NCBI GenBank assembly: GCA_947450765.1
Contig: CANFXC010000021.1
Span: 1 to 39,063 of the forward strand
Length of the DNA: 39,063 nt
From: Comamonadaceae bacterium
GTDB lineage: Bacteria > Pseudomonadota > Gammaproteobacteria > Burkholderiales > Burkholderiaceae_C
Direction of reading: 5' to 3'
Below, piece by piece: positions 1-9,275 of this stretch. Both the position numbers and the translations under genes were made by a program. Positions within the stretch are counted from its first letter, which is position 1. Each line of letters starts with the position of its first letter. The notes beneath the pieces were generated by a model. That model had not been told where the DNA came from. It worked only from the letters and a program-made list of their open reading frames with translations, and did no database searches.

Positions 1-20
1 CAGTAGTGTCCCAACGTTTT
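1..20 (+). repeat. Left terminal inverted repeat of the IS
   Basis: The 20 bases beginning CAGTAGTGTCCC are the exact reverse complement of 1307-1326. The match ends at base 20, immediately before the transposase stop codon at 21-23. It could extend further outward only if the element continued left of the window, but the match on the right side ends at 1326 in ordinary flank. Confidence 0.95.
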
Positions 21-1187
21 TCAGAGGAGCGAGAGCTGTTGAGGCTCAAATTCTGAATCTGTGTCGGGTGTGGGTGGCGTAAGTAGTTGATTTATTGGGG
101 TTGTTTCAAACATGGTCAAGCTCAAGATTTGTAGGATTTCATGAAGACTGTTGGGCAGATGCAAGCGTTTCTTGGCAATCGCGATCAGCACGTAAGTGCA
201 GACCGCAATCCAAATCTGCGTCTTGACCGCGTTCTCGGTGGTTCCAAAAAACGTCTTGATCCGCAGGTGCTGCTTGATCCACTTGAAGAACAACTCGACC
301 TGCCAGCGCTGGCGGTACAGGTCTGCGATCAACTCGGGCTTGAGGGCGAAGTTGTTCGTCAAAAACGTGAGCCGTTTGCCGCTCTCGTCCTTGGCCACCA
401 CGCGGCGCAACGTAGTGGGATAGTCCTTGCTGGAAGCGACTACAAACAACACGCCAGTTTGGTCGCACACGATGCTCGAGCTGGCTCTGTCCACGGGGTT
501 GGAGTAGCGGCGCTTGAACTTGGTGTTGGATTTGGCGCGGGTGACAAAAAAAGCACCGGCTTGATGGATCACAAACAGCCGCTGAAAGTCCAGATACCCG
601 CGATCGAGCAAGTAATAAGCACCGGGCTCGATGTGCAGCAGGTCCAAGGTGTTGACCTCGTGCACCTTGCCATCGGTGATGTGAATGAAAGTGGGAATGG
701 AGCCGCGCAGGTCCAGCAGGGTGTGGAGTTTGATGGCCGCCTTGTGCGCTCGAAACGGTGCCCATGGGTAGACCGACAGACACAGATCGATCGTGGTGGC
801 GTCGAAGGCGTAGACCGTTGCGTCCAGCTCTATTGCCAGCGGGTCTTGGGCATACAGCGGTCGCGCCATGGCAATCAAGTGTTGCGCCAAGTCGGCGTAG
901 ATCTGCCAGGGCCGAGTGGCGTTCGCATTGGCCAGCGTGTTGCGGGAGACGGTCTTGCAACGCAAGCCCATGTGATACAGCCGTTTGGCTTGGGCGCGCA
1001 GGTTGACCTCTATATCGCGCAGGGACTCGCGGTAAGTCAACTGCGCAAAAGCCATCGTCAAGAACTGGTCCATGCAGGTGAAGTCTTGGACCTTGTGGTC
1101 GCCTCGGTGCGTGGCGACGCAGCGGCGAAAAGTGCTCAGAGGCAGGAAGGCCATGAGTTGAGAGAAAACAAGCTTGCCTTGGTTCAT
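21..1187 (-). CDS. IS4-family transposase (DDE, DUF4372 N-terminus)
   Basis: 388 residues. It catalyses cut-and-paste movement of the surrounding element. The N-terminus (MNQGKLVFSQLM...) is the DUF4372 type common to this IS4 branch; the DDE nuclease follows. Likely catalytic residues are D129 (AFDATTID), D195 (LLDRGYLD) and E298 inside the IS4 signature Y291-(2)-R294-(3)-E298-(6)-K305. The start at 1187 is preferred over an in-frame upstream start at 1220 because AAAGGA lies 5-6 bases before it and family members begin with this MNQGK-like sequence. No frameshift or internal stop is seen, and the ORF ends directly at the left inverted repeat. Long ORFs on the opposite strand and in other frames here are coding shadows. 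Confidence 0.93.
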   Translation of the reverse strand: MNQGKLVFSQLMAFLPLSTFRRCVATHRGDHKVQDFTCMDQFLTMAFAQLTYRESLRDIEVNLRAQAKRLYHMGLRCKTVSRNTLANANATRPWQIYADLAQHLIAMARPLYAQDPLAIELDATVYAFDATTIDLCLSVYPWAPFRAHKAAIKLHTLLDLRGSIPTFIHITDGKVHEVNTLDLLHIEPGAYYLLDRGYLDFQRLFVIHQAGAFFVTRAKSNTKFKRRYSNPVDRASSSIVCDQTGVLFVVASSKDYPTTLRRVVAKDESGKRLTFLTNNFALKPELIADLYRQRWQVELFFKWIKQHLRIKTFFGTTENAVKTQIWIAVCTYVLIAIAKKRLHLPNSLHEILQILSLTMFETTPINQLLTPPTPDTDSEFEPQQLSLL

Positions 1188-1306
1188 GGCGGTCCTTTGC
1201 GTGAAGACGCAAAAGACCATAAGTCATGGAATCGACTTTCAAATCGAGACCAGACTGAAATGCTAAAAAACCAAGGTGAATCATTAACTTACGACGTCCT
1301 GATGTG

Positions 1307-1326
1307 AAAACGTTGGGACACTACTG
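1307..1326 (-). repeat. Right terminal inverted repeat of the IS
   Basis: Perfect reverse complement of bases 1-20. It lies about 120 bp upstream of the transposase start, leaving room for the transposase promoter between the repeat and the gene. Confidence 0.95.
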
Positions 1327-1376
1327 TTTCAAAGATAAAAAATAACAAGGGAAACGAAGACTGAAAATAGGGGCGA

Positions 1377-2078
1377 TCAAGCGCTCAAATCAAACACCAG
1401 CACCTCGGCATCTTGGCCTTTCGTCAGGTTCAAGACGCTCTCTGCTTCGAGCTTGGCCGCGTCGCCAGCCTGGAGCCGCTGACCATTGACGTGCAGTTCA
1501 CCGCGAATCAATTGCACATAGGTTTTTCGCTTGGGATCGAGCACCAAGCTCGCTGCTTCAAGGCCATCAAAAAGACCGGCGTACAGCCGCGCATCGGCAT
1601 GGACTGTGACCGAGCCCAAAGCGCCATCCGGTGAGGCCACCAAGCGCAGCTTGCCGCGCTTGTCGGCATCTGCAAAACTCTTTTGCTCGTAACCTGGCTC
1701 AATGCCGGTGACGTTGGGTTGAATCCAGATTTGCAAAAAATGCGTGACGGAATCCTGCGAATGATTGAACTCGCTGTGCGAGATGCCGCGACCGGCGCTC
1801 ATGCGCTGCACATCACCCGGCGGAATCGACGCGCCGTTGCCGATATTGTCTTTGTGGCCGATGGCACCGCTCATCACGTAGCTGATGATTTCCATGTCAC
1901 GGTGACTGTGCGTGCCAAAACCGGTGCCCGGTGCAATGCGGTCTTCATTGATGACGCGCAAATTGCCAAAGCCCATGTGCGCTGGGTCGTGATAGCCGGC
2001 AAAAGAAAACGAGTGGTAAGACTTGAGCCAGCCATGGTCGGCATAGCCGCGTTCTGCAGACAATCGCAAGGTCAACAT
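1377..2078 (-). CDS. Pirin family protein (YhaK/quercetinase-like bicupin)
   Basis: 233 residues. Pirins are cytoplasmic bicupin metalloproteins; some, such as E. coli YhaK and YhhW, have quercetin 2,3-dioxygenase activity in vitro or sense redox stress, but the physiological substrate is usually unknown. The N-terminal cupin carries the family metal ligands H57 and H59 (GTHSHRDMEIISYV), H101 and E103 (HSEFN). The block MGFGNLRVINEDR is also typical. The C-terminal cupin (about 125-233) is complete. The start at 2078 is chosen because AAAGGA stands 6 bases upstream; an in-frame start at 2102 lacks this. It is divergent from the GntR gene at 2328, and the IS lies just downstream of its stop. 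Function beyond the family is not deducible. Confidence 0.9.
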   Translation of the reverse strand: MLTLRLSAERGYADHGWLKSYHSFSFAGYHDPAHMGFGNLRVINEDRIAPGTGFGTHSHRDMEIISYVMSGAIGHKDNIGNGASIPPGDVQRMSAGRGISHSEFNHSQDSVTHFLQIWIQPNVTGIEPGYEQKSFADADKRGKLRLVASPDGALGSVTVHADARLYAGLFDGLEAASLVLDPKRKTYVQLIRGELHVNGQRLQAGDAAKLEAESVLNLTKGQDAEVLVFDLSA

Positions 2079-2277
2079 GGCAAATCCTTTCAATTCAAAC
2101 AAAACAGCAAAAGCTCAATCTAATCAAGCCATCAAAGAGCTAATCACCTTTTAAGACCCAAACTTTAGCCTACTCTTGATATTTCATTGTTGAACGTTTT
2201 TGGCGTCAAAATTCAAAATATTCGAATGCACATGCCCAACGCTCAGCATGAGCCGAAGCGGCAAAGGCATCCAACCG

Positions 2278-2310
2278 ATGCGATAAACTTAAAAATTAAT
2301 CGATAAATTA
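2278..2310. promoter_or_regulatory. Candidate GntR operator (CGATAAA motif pair)
   Basis: Two copies of CGATAAA, at 2281-2287 and 2301-2307, have centres 20 bp apart just before the GntR start at 2328. The second sits in TTAATCGATAAATTA, a near-palindrome on ATCGAT. The same TATCGAyAAA core occurs as two better palindromes before tctC at 5806-5854, so autoregulation by this GntR protein is a reasonable inference. Binding is not shown. Confidence 0.45.
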
Positions 2311-2327
2311 GCAAACATCTGACATCT

Positions 2328-3041
2328 ATGGCGCGCAAGCCCCCTCTTCCTTCCGCAGCTGACGGCAGCGTCGGCATCACCCGTGCGAGCGCCGTCTATG
2401 AGCAATTACGCGCGGACATCACCCACGGGGTTTTAGAGCCGGGCAGCAAACTGCGTGTCGAGGCCATGTGTCAACGCTATGGCGTGGGCGCCAGTCCACT
2501 GAGAGAAGCGTTCAGCCGCTTGTCGTCCGAAGGTCTGGTAGACCGCACCGAGCAACGCGGCTTCAATGTGACCGCCTTGAAGTGGGACGAGTTGCCCATC
2601 CTCACGCACAGCCGGGCCCAGATCGAAAGTCTGGCCCTGCGCGAATCCATCAACGCACGCGACACAACCTGGGAACATGAACTGGTGCTGCTGGTGCACC
2701 AACTCTCGCGGACACCCCGGTCACTGGCGTCCGACAACTACATTCCAAACCCGGAATGGGAAGCCTTGCACCGCCAGTTTCACAAGGTGTTGTTGGCACG
2801 CTGTCCGTCACGCTGGATGCGCGGTTTCTGTGACAGCTTGGCCGATGAGGCTTACCGGTTCCGCCAAGTGGCGGCGGGCCAAAATTTCAGCTCACGCAAC
2901 GAGCACACCGAACACGTGGCGATTTTTGAAGCAGCCATCGCTGGCGACGCCGACAAAGCCGTCAAACTGCTGGTGCAGCATTACACGCGCACCGCCACGC
3001 TGGTCGCCAGCCAAGCCAAAGCAGGCGGCCACAGCGCCTGA
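2328..3041 (+). CDS. GntR-family transcriptional regulator, FCD subgroup
   Basis: 237 residues. The N-terminal winged helix-turn-helix spans about 23-87 (VYEQLRADI...LEPGSKLR, then the recognition part GVGASPLREAFSRLSSEGLV). The helical FCD ligand-binding domain follows (about 95-225) with the expected histidines in EALHRQFHKVLL and NEHTEHVAIFEAAI. Such proteins usually repress catabolic operons and release DNA on binding a carboxylate. No clear Shine-Dalgarno precedes the ATG. The gene is convergent with the tctC/FAH set, 26 bp away, and the motif upstream of it also occurs before tctC, suggesting it controls that set. The effector is unknown. Confidence 0.9.
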   Translation: MARKPPLPSAADGSVGITRASAVYEQLRADITHGVLEPGSKLRVEAMCQRYGVGASPLREAFSRLSSEGLVDRTEQRGFNVTALKWDELPILTHSRAQIESLALRESINARDTTWEHELVLLVHQLSRTPRSLASDNYIPNPEWEALHRQFHKVLLARCPSRWMRGFCDSLADEAYRFRQVAAGQNFSSRNEHTEHVAIFEAAIAGDADKAVKLLVQHYTRTATLVASQAKAGGHSA

Positions 3042-3067
3042 CTTTGTCTTAGCGAAGGTGAGCGTCC

Positions 3068-3862
3068 TCAGACGATCTTGATGCTCAGGTTCGGTAAGCC
3101 GTCGATGTGGCAATCGATGACATCACCGCGCACCACCGGCCCGACGTTCTCTGGCGTACCCGAGTAAATGATGTCGCCAGGCATCAACTCAAACGCCTCT
3201 GAGAGCTTGCTGATCTGTTCGGCCACGCTCCAGATCATCTGGTTCAGGTTGGCGTTCTGCTTGGTCTGGCCGTTCACCTTCAGCCAGATGTTGCCTTGGG
3301 TGAAAGGCCCAGTCTGCGTCGCCAAATGCAGCGGTCCGATCGGGGCCGAGCGGTCAAAACTCTTGCCGATTTCCCACGGTTTTTTCTCGTCGCCCAAAGC
3401 ACGCTGCAAATCGCGCCGCGTCATGTCCAGACCCAGTCCGTAGGCGTAGACATGCTCCAGCGCACGCGCCATCGGAATGTTGCGCCCGCCTTTGTTCAGC
3501 GCCGCCACGAGTTCGACTTCGTAGTGGTAGTTTTTGGTCAGGCTCGGGTAGGGATGGTCAGCCACGGTGCCGGGCGCGACGTTTTGAATCGCATCGGTTG
3601 GCTTTTGAAAAAAGAACGGCGGTTCACGTGTCGGGTCTGAGCCCATCTCGCGTGCATGCGCCGCGTAGTTGCGGCCAATGCAGTAAATTCGGCGCACCGG
3701 AAACTGCATGTCGCTGCCGACGATGGGCACATAAGTGGCGGGCACATCAAACGGCGTTTTAGGCTGCTGCGTCTGCTGTACGGCATTGCCGGGCAAGGCG
3801 CAACCCGCCAGAGCACCCAAACCCAAGGTGGTCACAGTTTGAAATATTTGTCTACGTTGCAT
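3068..3862 (-). CDS. FAH-fold hydrolase with Tat-like lipoprotein leader
   Basis: 264 residues. From about residue 43 it is a full-length FAH-family enzyme closely resembling fumarylpyruvate hydrolases (PVRRIYCIGRNYAAHAREMG, REPPFFFQKP). These split diketo acids in the cytoplasm with a divalent metal. Metal ligands are E115 and E117 (YEVELV) and D146 (GLDMTRRDLQ). The unusual part is the N-terminus: twin arginine R3-R4 (QRRQIF), a hydrophobic stretch and a lipobox L-A-G-C with Cys21. GGGAGA lies 6 bases before this ATG, so the leader is probably translated. It is the last gene of the minus-strand set, 62 bp after the other FAH gene. Either an exported lipoprotein or a cytoplasmic enzyme with a misleading N-terminus is possible; the first fits the sequence better. 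Confidence 0.85.
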   Translation of the reverse strand: MQRRQIFQTVTTLGLGALAGCALPGNAVQQTQQPKTPFDVPATYVPIVGSDMQFPVRRIYCIGRNYAAHAREMGSDPTREPPFFFQKPTDAIQNVAPGTVADHPYPSLTKNYHYEVELVAALNKGGRNIPMARALEHVYAYGLGLDMTRRDLQRALGDEKKPWEIGKSFDRSAPIGPLHLATQTGPFTQGNIWLKVNGQTKQNANLNQMIWSVAEQISKLSEAFELMPGDIIYSGTPENVGPVVRGDVIDCHIDGLPNLSIKIV

Positions 3863-3924
3863 TGAAGTCTCCCGGTTAATAATAGTTATTTAGCTGTACG
3901 CCAAACGGATTTTGAGCCTGTTTG

Positions 3925-4788
3925 TCAGGCTGTGACCGGATTGGACAAAATACCAACACCTTCAATGTCAATCTCGATGGTGTCGCCGGCTTTCATCCAA
4001 ACTGGCGGCGTGCGTGCGTAACCCACACCGCCGGGCGTGCCCATCACCAGCACGTCGCCGGGCTCAAGCGTCATGGCCTCAGACAACAGCGAAATCGTGC
4101 GGGCCACGCCAAACACCATGTCTGTGGTGTTGGCGTTCTGCATCACCTGACCGTTCAAGCGCGACTGGATACGCAAGCCGGTGCAACCGGGTGGCAGTTC
4201 ATCGGGCGTGACCAGGCTCGGGCCAAAGCCGCCCGTGGCGTCAAAGTTCTTGCCAATCGTCCATTGGGTGGTACGGCGTTGGTAGTCGCGCAGGCTGGCG
4301 TCGTTGAAACAGGCGTAGCCAAAGACCGCCGTCAAAGCGTCTGCCTCCGAGACAAATCGGGTGCGCTGGCCAATCACCACGGCCAGCTCGGCTTCAAAGT
4401 CGAGCTTGTCTGAAATGGCCGGTACCTGCAATGGCGCGCCTTGGGCCAGCAGTGAGGTTTCACAACGCAAAAAGAAAGCCGGGTATTCAGCGATCGCGTT
4501 ACCGCCCTCTTTGGCGTGGTCGTGGTAGTTCACGCCTAGGCAAATGATCTTGCCGGGTTGCGGCACGCAAGGGGCCAGCGTGACCGCGTCAAGCCGGGTG
4601 GGTGTGGCCGCGGCGGCGCGGCTCTTGACGTCAGCCAACAAGCCGGGTTGACCGGCCGACAAGGCGATGAATTCACGCAGGGTTGATGGCAGTTGGCTGC
4701 CCAGTTGACGGCTGTCAACGACGCTCGATTCACCGACTAAAACGCCCCAGCCTGGGGTCACACCATCGCGGTAACTGACAAAACGCAT
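3925..4788 (-). CDS. FAH-family hydrolase (2,4-diketo acid hydrolase type)
   Basis: 287 residues. A short N-terminal domain (1-75) precedes the FAH catalytic domain (PGKIICLGVNYHDHAKEGG onward). Metal ligands are E132 and E134 (FEAELA) and D163 (FNDAS). The family includes 2-keto-4-pentenoate hydratases, 2,4-diketo-3-deoxy-L-fuconate or rhamnonate hydrolases and homoprotocatechuate-pathway enzymes. The company of a KDF-dehydrogenase-like SDR at 6608 makes hydrolysis of a 2,4-diketo-3-deoxy sugar acid the best guess. The start at 4788 is supported by AAAGGA 6 bases upstream; the in-frame start at 4809 lacks a ribosome site. tctC ends 39 bp upstream and the lipoprotein FAH gene follows, suggesting one operon. 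It looks cytoplasmic, unlike its neighbour. Confidence 0.9.
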   Translation of the reverse strand: MRFVSYRDGVTPGWGVLVGESSVVDSRQLGSQLPSTLREFIALSAGQPGLLADVKSRAAAATPTRLDAVTLAPCVPQPGKIICLGVNYHDHAKEGGNAIAEYPAFFLRCETSLLAQGAPLQVPAISDKLDFEAELAVVIGQRTRFVSEADALTAVFGYACFNDASLRDYQRRTTQWTIGKNFDATGGFGPSLVTPDELPPGCTGLRIQSRLNGQVMQNANTTDMVFGVARTISLLSEAMTLEPGDVLVMGTPGGVGYARTPPVWMKAGDTIEIDIEGVGILSNPVTA

Positions 4789-4827
4789 TGCATTTCCTTT
4801 TTCTATCACTAAGAAGGCTAAGAAGGT

Positions 4828-5778
4828 TCACTGAACCTGGATTTTGAGATCTTTGACGAGTCGGCCCCACTTGCCAGCTTCGCTTTCGACATAGCGCCGC
4901 AGCGTCGGCCGGTCCATGCGGACGGCTTCAAGCGAGAGATTTTCGAAACGATCTTGCAAGGACTTGGCGCCCAAGGCTTTGTTGATTTCGTTGTTCAGAA
5001 AATCGAGCACGGCGGGTGGTGTTTTGTTGGGCGCAAAGACGGCAAACCAAGTGTTGGCTTCAAAGTCTTTGTAGCCCAGCTCAGCCACCGTTGGCACATC
5101 GGGCAGAGCCGGACTGCGCTTCAGGGACATGACGGCAATCGGCCGCACCTTACCTGTTTTGGCAAATGGAACAGCTGGCGGCATCGAGGTCGAGGCGATC
5201 GGCACCTGACCGCTGACAACGGCATTGGTGGCCGCCGCCGGCTGAAACGGCACATGCGTGATGTCGACCTTGGCCAGTCCGCGGAACAACCACTCAGCAC
5301 CCAAGTGCGTCGTCGTGCCGTTGCCTGACGATGCATACGCCATGGTTCCAGTGCGGGCCAGCGCCAGCAGCTCGGGCAACGTGCTGGCCTTGACGTCAGG
5401 ATGCACGTACAACAGGTTCGGCGTGAAGCCGCCCATCGCCACCGGCTGCAAATCATTCACTGCGTCATACCCGGCGTGACTGAACAGGTTGGGGTTCACC
5501 GCATAGGCAACGCTGTGAAACAGCAGGGTGTAGCCGTCGGCAGGCCCATTCATCACGCCTTGCGTAGCAATGTTGCCTCCCGCGCCCGGCTTGTTTTCGA
5601 TGATCACCGGCTGCCCCAGCGAGACGGACAACTGCTCACCAATCAAACGGGCCACGATGTCGGTGGAACTCCCAGGCGCAAAAGCCACCACGAAACGAAT
5701 TGGCTTTTCAGGAAACGCCGCATGGCTGATTCCGGCTAGAAACAGAGCGACCAGCAGGCCAACAGCAAAGCGCTTCAT
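4828..5778 (-). CDS. TctC/Bug-family periplasmic substrate-binding protein
   Basis: 316 residues. The N-terminus is a Sec signal peptide (MKRFAVGLLVALFLAGISHA), with mature protein starting near AFPEKPIRFVV. The Bug fold hallmarks are visible: FAPGSSTDIVAR (first ligand-binding loop), PVIIENKPGAGGN and the second loop around YASSGNGTTTHL. Bug proteins bind carboxylates, amides or nicotinate and may feed a TctAB permease. No tctA or tctB is present in the window, so it is an orphan, as is common in Burkholderiales. AAGGGGA lies 7 bases before the ATG. It heads a probable operon with two FAH hydrolases, so the ligand may be the sugar acid or diketo acid handled there. Two palindromes lie in its upstream interval. 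Confidence 0.92.
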   Translation of the reverse strand: MKRFAVGLLVALFLAGISHAAFPEKPIRFVVAFAPGSSTDIVARLIGEQLSVSLGQPVIIENKPGAGGNIATQGVMNGPADGYTLLFHSVAYAVNPNLFSHAGYDAVNDLQPVAMGGFTPNLLYVHPDVKASTLPELLALARTGTMAYASSGNGTTTHLGAEWLFRGLAKVDITHVPFQPAAATNAVVSGQVPIASTSMPPAVPFAKTGKVRPIAVMSLKRSPALPDVPTVAELGYKDFEANTWFAVFAPNKTPPAVLDFLNNEINKALGAKSLQDRFENLSLEAVRMDRPTLRRYVESEAGKWGRLVKDLKIQVQ

Positions 5779-5805
5779 GGGAGTTCCCCTTGGTTATTGC
5801 AGATT

Positions 5806-5854
5806 AAATTTTATCGACAAAATTTGCTTTTACCATTTTTATCGATAAATTTAA
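5806..5854. promoter_or_regulatory. Two TATCGATAAA-type palindromes before tctC
   Basis: AAATTTTATCGACAAAATTT at 5806-5825 is a 20-bp palindrome with a single mismatched pair. A second, TTTATCGATAAA at 5838-5849, is a perfect 12-bp palindrome. Their centres are 28 bp apart. They occupy the only gap in this minus-strand gene set, between the SDR stop and the tctC start, where a promoter for tctC and the FAH genes would lie. The core matches the motif before the GntR gene at 2328. Assigning them to that regulator is inference. Confidence 0.55.
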
Positions 5855-5864
5855 GATTCCCTGG

Positions 5865-7369
<1,505 letters not shown>

Positions 7370-7456
7370 TCAAAAATATTGGCCATGCTGAAATGTCAGG
7401 TCGGCACGCTACAGGGTTTAGCCGGATGCGCATCAACGCGTAATCATGGGATTATT

Positions 7457-7473
7457 AATTGGCCTGACCACTT
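7457..7473. promoter_or_regulatory. FadR-type GntR operator candidate
   Basis: The interval between the divergent SDR and GntR genes contains TGGCCTGACCA (7460-7470). This matches 7 of 8 fixed positions of the TGGTnnnACCA core bound by FadR/PdhR-type regulators. The flanks AAT and CTT also resemble FadR sites. An AATTGG/CCAATT inverted repeat (7457-7462, 7476-7481) overlaps it. It lies 44 bp before the regulator start and about 106 bp before the SDR start, so it could control both. No binding data. Confidence 0.5.
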
Positions 7474-7516
7474 GTCCAATTCTGGCTAACCCTTAATTCA
7501 TTACGCTGATTGCTGC

Positions 7517-8230
7517 ATGCCACTTCAAGCTGTTGAACCCAAGCGCCTGTACCGCCAGATTGCCGAGCAGTTGCGCACGCTGATCGTCAAAGGTGAATTT
7601 GCTGTTGGCAGTCGACTGCCAGCTGAACGTGACTTGGCCAAGCAGCTGGGCGTCAGCCGACCCTCGGTGCGGGAAGCCTTGATCGCGCTGGAAGTCGATG
7701 GCTGGGTTGAGGTTCGCACAGGCTCTGGCGTGTACGTTTTGAGCCGACCCAAGCGAAGCAAGTCAAAGCTGCTTGAAACGCCAGAGTGGGGACCGTTGGA
7801 ACTCATCCGCGCCCGCAAGTTGGTTGAAGGTGAAATTGCGGCCGTAGCCGCGCTGCAAGCCAAACGTAAAGACATCGTCACCATGCGCAGCGCCCTGGAC
7901 ATGATGATCGATGAGGCCGGGCGCGGTGTATTACCACTTGACGGCGACCGGGCTTTTCACACCGCCATTGTTGAAGCCTGTGGCAACGCAGTCCTGACTG
8001 AAACAGTGCAAGGCTTTTGGGATTCGCGACGTGGACCGTTGTTCATGCGCTTAGGCGGGCACTTTGAAAACATTAAATCGTGGCATTCGGCGATTGCCGA
8101 ACATGAAGCGATTCTGGATGCCATCAAGGCCCACGACAGCACCGCTGCCCGCACCGCCATGCACAGCCACATGGACAAGTCCCACGCCCGATTCAGCGCG
8201 AGTTGGCGTCGATCAAAAACCAGTTCTTGA
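7517..8230 (+). CDS. GntR-family regulator, FadR/FCD subgroup
   Basis: 237 residues. The DNA-binding domain (about 9-76) has the family pattern LYRQIAEQLRTLIVKGEF..GSRLPAERDLAKQLGVSRPSVREALIALE, with a wing VRTGSGVYVL. The FCD domain follows, with DRAFHTAIVEACGN and HEAILDAIKAHD carrying the usual acidic and histidine metal/effector residues. Relatives (UxuR, ExuR, LldR, PdhR, DgoR) repress genes for hexuronates, galactonate, lactate and similar carboxylates. It directly precedes the TRAP operon on the same strand and diverges from the SDR gene, so control of both sides is likely. The ATG lacks a clear Shine-Dalgarno. Confidence 0.92.
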   Translation: MPLQAVEPKRLYRQIAEQLRTLIVKGEFAVGSRLPAERDLAKQLGVSRPSVREALIALEVDGWVEVRTGSGVYVLSRPKRSKSKLLETPEWGPLELIRARKLVEGEIAAVAALQAKRKDIVTMRSALDMMIDEAGRGVLPLDGDRAFHTAIVEACGNAVLTETVQGFWDSRRGPLFMRLGGHFENIKSWHSAIAEHEAILDAIKAHDSTAARTAMHSHMDKSHARFSASWRRSKTSS

Positions 8231-8285
8231 AAGCCGGTCCATTCCAGTATCTGCAGTCACTATTTCTAATAACTGAGGAGACACA

Positions 8286-9272
8286 ATGACAAAACGATTG
8301 ACAATTAAAACGCTCGCCCTGTGCGCATTGCTGGCCGGCATCACCGGCAACTTTAGCCTGGCTCAGGCCCAAACAAAGCTGAAGTGGGCGCATGTCTATG
8401 AGACCTCCGAGCCATTTCACAAATGGTCGGTCTGGGCTGGCGATGAAATCAAAAAGCGAACCAACGGTCGTTACGAAGTGCAGGTTTTTCCAGCCTCGTC
8501 CCTAGGCAAAGAATCCGACATCAATCAAGGCATGACCTTGGGCACGGTGGACATCGTTCTGACTGGCGCCAGCTTTGCCGCATCGAGCTACCCGCCGCTG
8601 GCCGTGACCTACTTTCCCTTCATTTTCCGCGATGCGGAGCACCAACTTAAATACGCCAAGAGCGATGTTTTCAAGGAACTGGCCCAAGGCTATGACAGCA
8701 AGAGCGGCAACCACATCACCGCCCTGAACTATTACGGTGCCCGCCACCTGACCTCGAATCGGCCCATCACCACCGCCGAAGACATGAAGGGGTTGAAGAT
8801 CCGAGTACCGGATGCACCAGCCTACCTGGCTTTTCCGAAATCGCTGGGCGCCAACGCCACACCGATTGCCTTTGCCGAGGTCTATCTGGCTTTGCAAAAC
8901 GGCACGGTCGATGCGCAAGAAAACCCGCTGCCGACCATCATGGCTAAAAAGTTTTTTGAAGTGCAGAAAAACATCTCCCTGACCGGCCACATTGTCGATT
9001 CATTGTTGACGGTTGTCGGCGGCCCGCTGTGGGCCAAGCTGTCAGCGACAGACAAGGATATTTTCACGGCCGTGATGCAAGAAGCTGCTGAAAAAACCGG
9101 GCGCGAAATCATGGCCTCTGAAGCCCGTTTGGTTGACGAGTTCAAGAAGAAAGGCCTCAACGTGATCAACGTTGACAAGAATGCATTCCGTGCGGCCGTG
9201 TTGAAAAATGCAAAGCCATCCGACTACGGCTACCGTCAGTCTGACTACGACCGCATCATTGCGATCAAGTAA
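8286..9272 (+). CDS. dctP: TRAP transporter substrate-binding protein (DctP family)
   Basis: 328 residues. A Sec signal peptide runs to about residue 29 (ending LAQAQT). The mature part has the DctP fold, with the conserved MKGLKIRVPDAPAYLAF block containing the arginine that usually pairs with the ligand carboxylate, and LALQNGTVDAQENPL. It acts in the periplasm, capturing an organic acid for the QM permease encoded just downstream. GAGGAG lies 6 bases before the ATG, the strongest ribosome site of the operon, as expected for the most abundant component. Neighbouring uxaA and Ldh2-family genes suggest a sugar acid such as a hexuronate or aldonate as ligand (inference). Confidence 0.93.
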   Translation: MTKRLTIKTLALCALLAGITGNFSLAQAQTKLKWAHVYETSEPFHKWSVWAGDEIKKRTNGRYEVQVFPASSLGKESDINQGMTLGTVDIVLTGASFAASSYPPLAVTYFPFIFRDAEHQLKYAKSDVFKELAQGYDSKSGNHITALNYYGARHLTSNRPITTAEDMKGLKIRVPDAPAYLAFPKSLGANATPIAFAEVYLALQNGTVDAQENPLPTIMAKKFFEVQKNISLTGHIVDSLLTVVGGPLWAKLSATDKDIFTAVMQEAAEKTGREIMASEARLVDEFKKKGLNVINVDKNAFRAAVLKNAKPSDYGYRQSDYDRIIAIK

Positions 9273-9275
9273 GCC

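Larger units (their letters stand above)
1..1326 (-). mobile_element. Complete IS4-family insertion sequence
   Basis: A single transposase gene fills the element and is bounded by perfect 20-bp terminal inverted repeats at 1-20 and 1307-1326. One long ORF, a DUF4372-type N-terminus and the Y-R-E-K signature place it in the IS4 family. The right end abuts unique DNA just 50 bp beyond the stop codon of the pirin gene. The left flank lies outside the window, so the target-site duplication cannot be checked. The ends and the transposase are intact, so the copy may be active or recently inserted; that is inference. Confidence 0.93.

Noticed and set aside
141..1307. Long plus-strand ORF (388 codons) and a 381-codon second minus-strand frame across the IS
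   Set aside because: They lie antisense or out of frame to an intact transposase and show no recognisable protein motif; they are shadows of high-G+C codon use.
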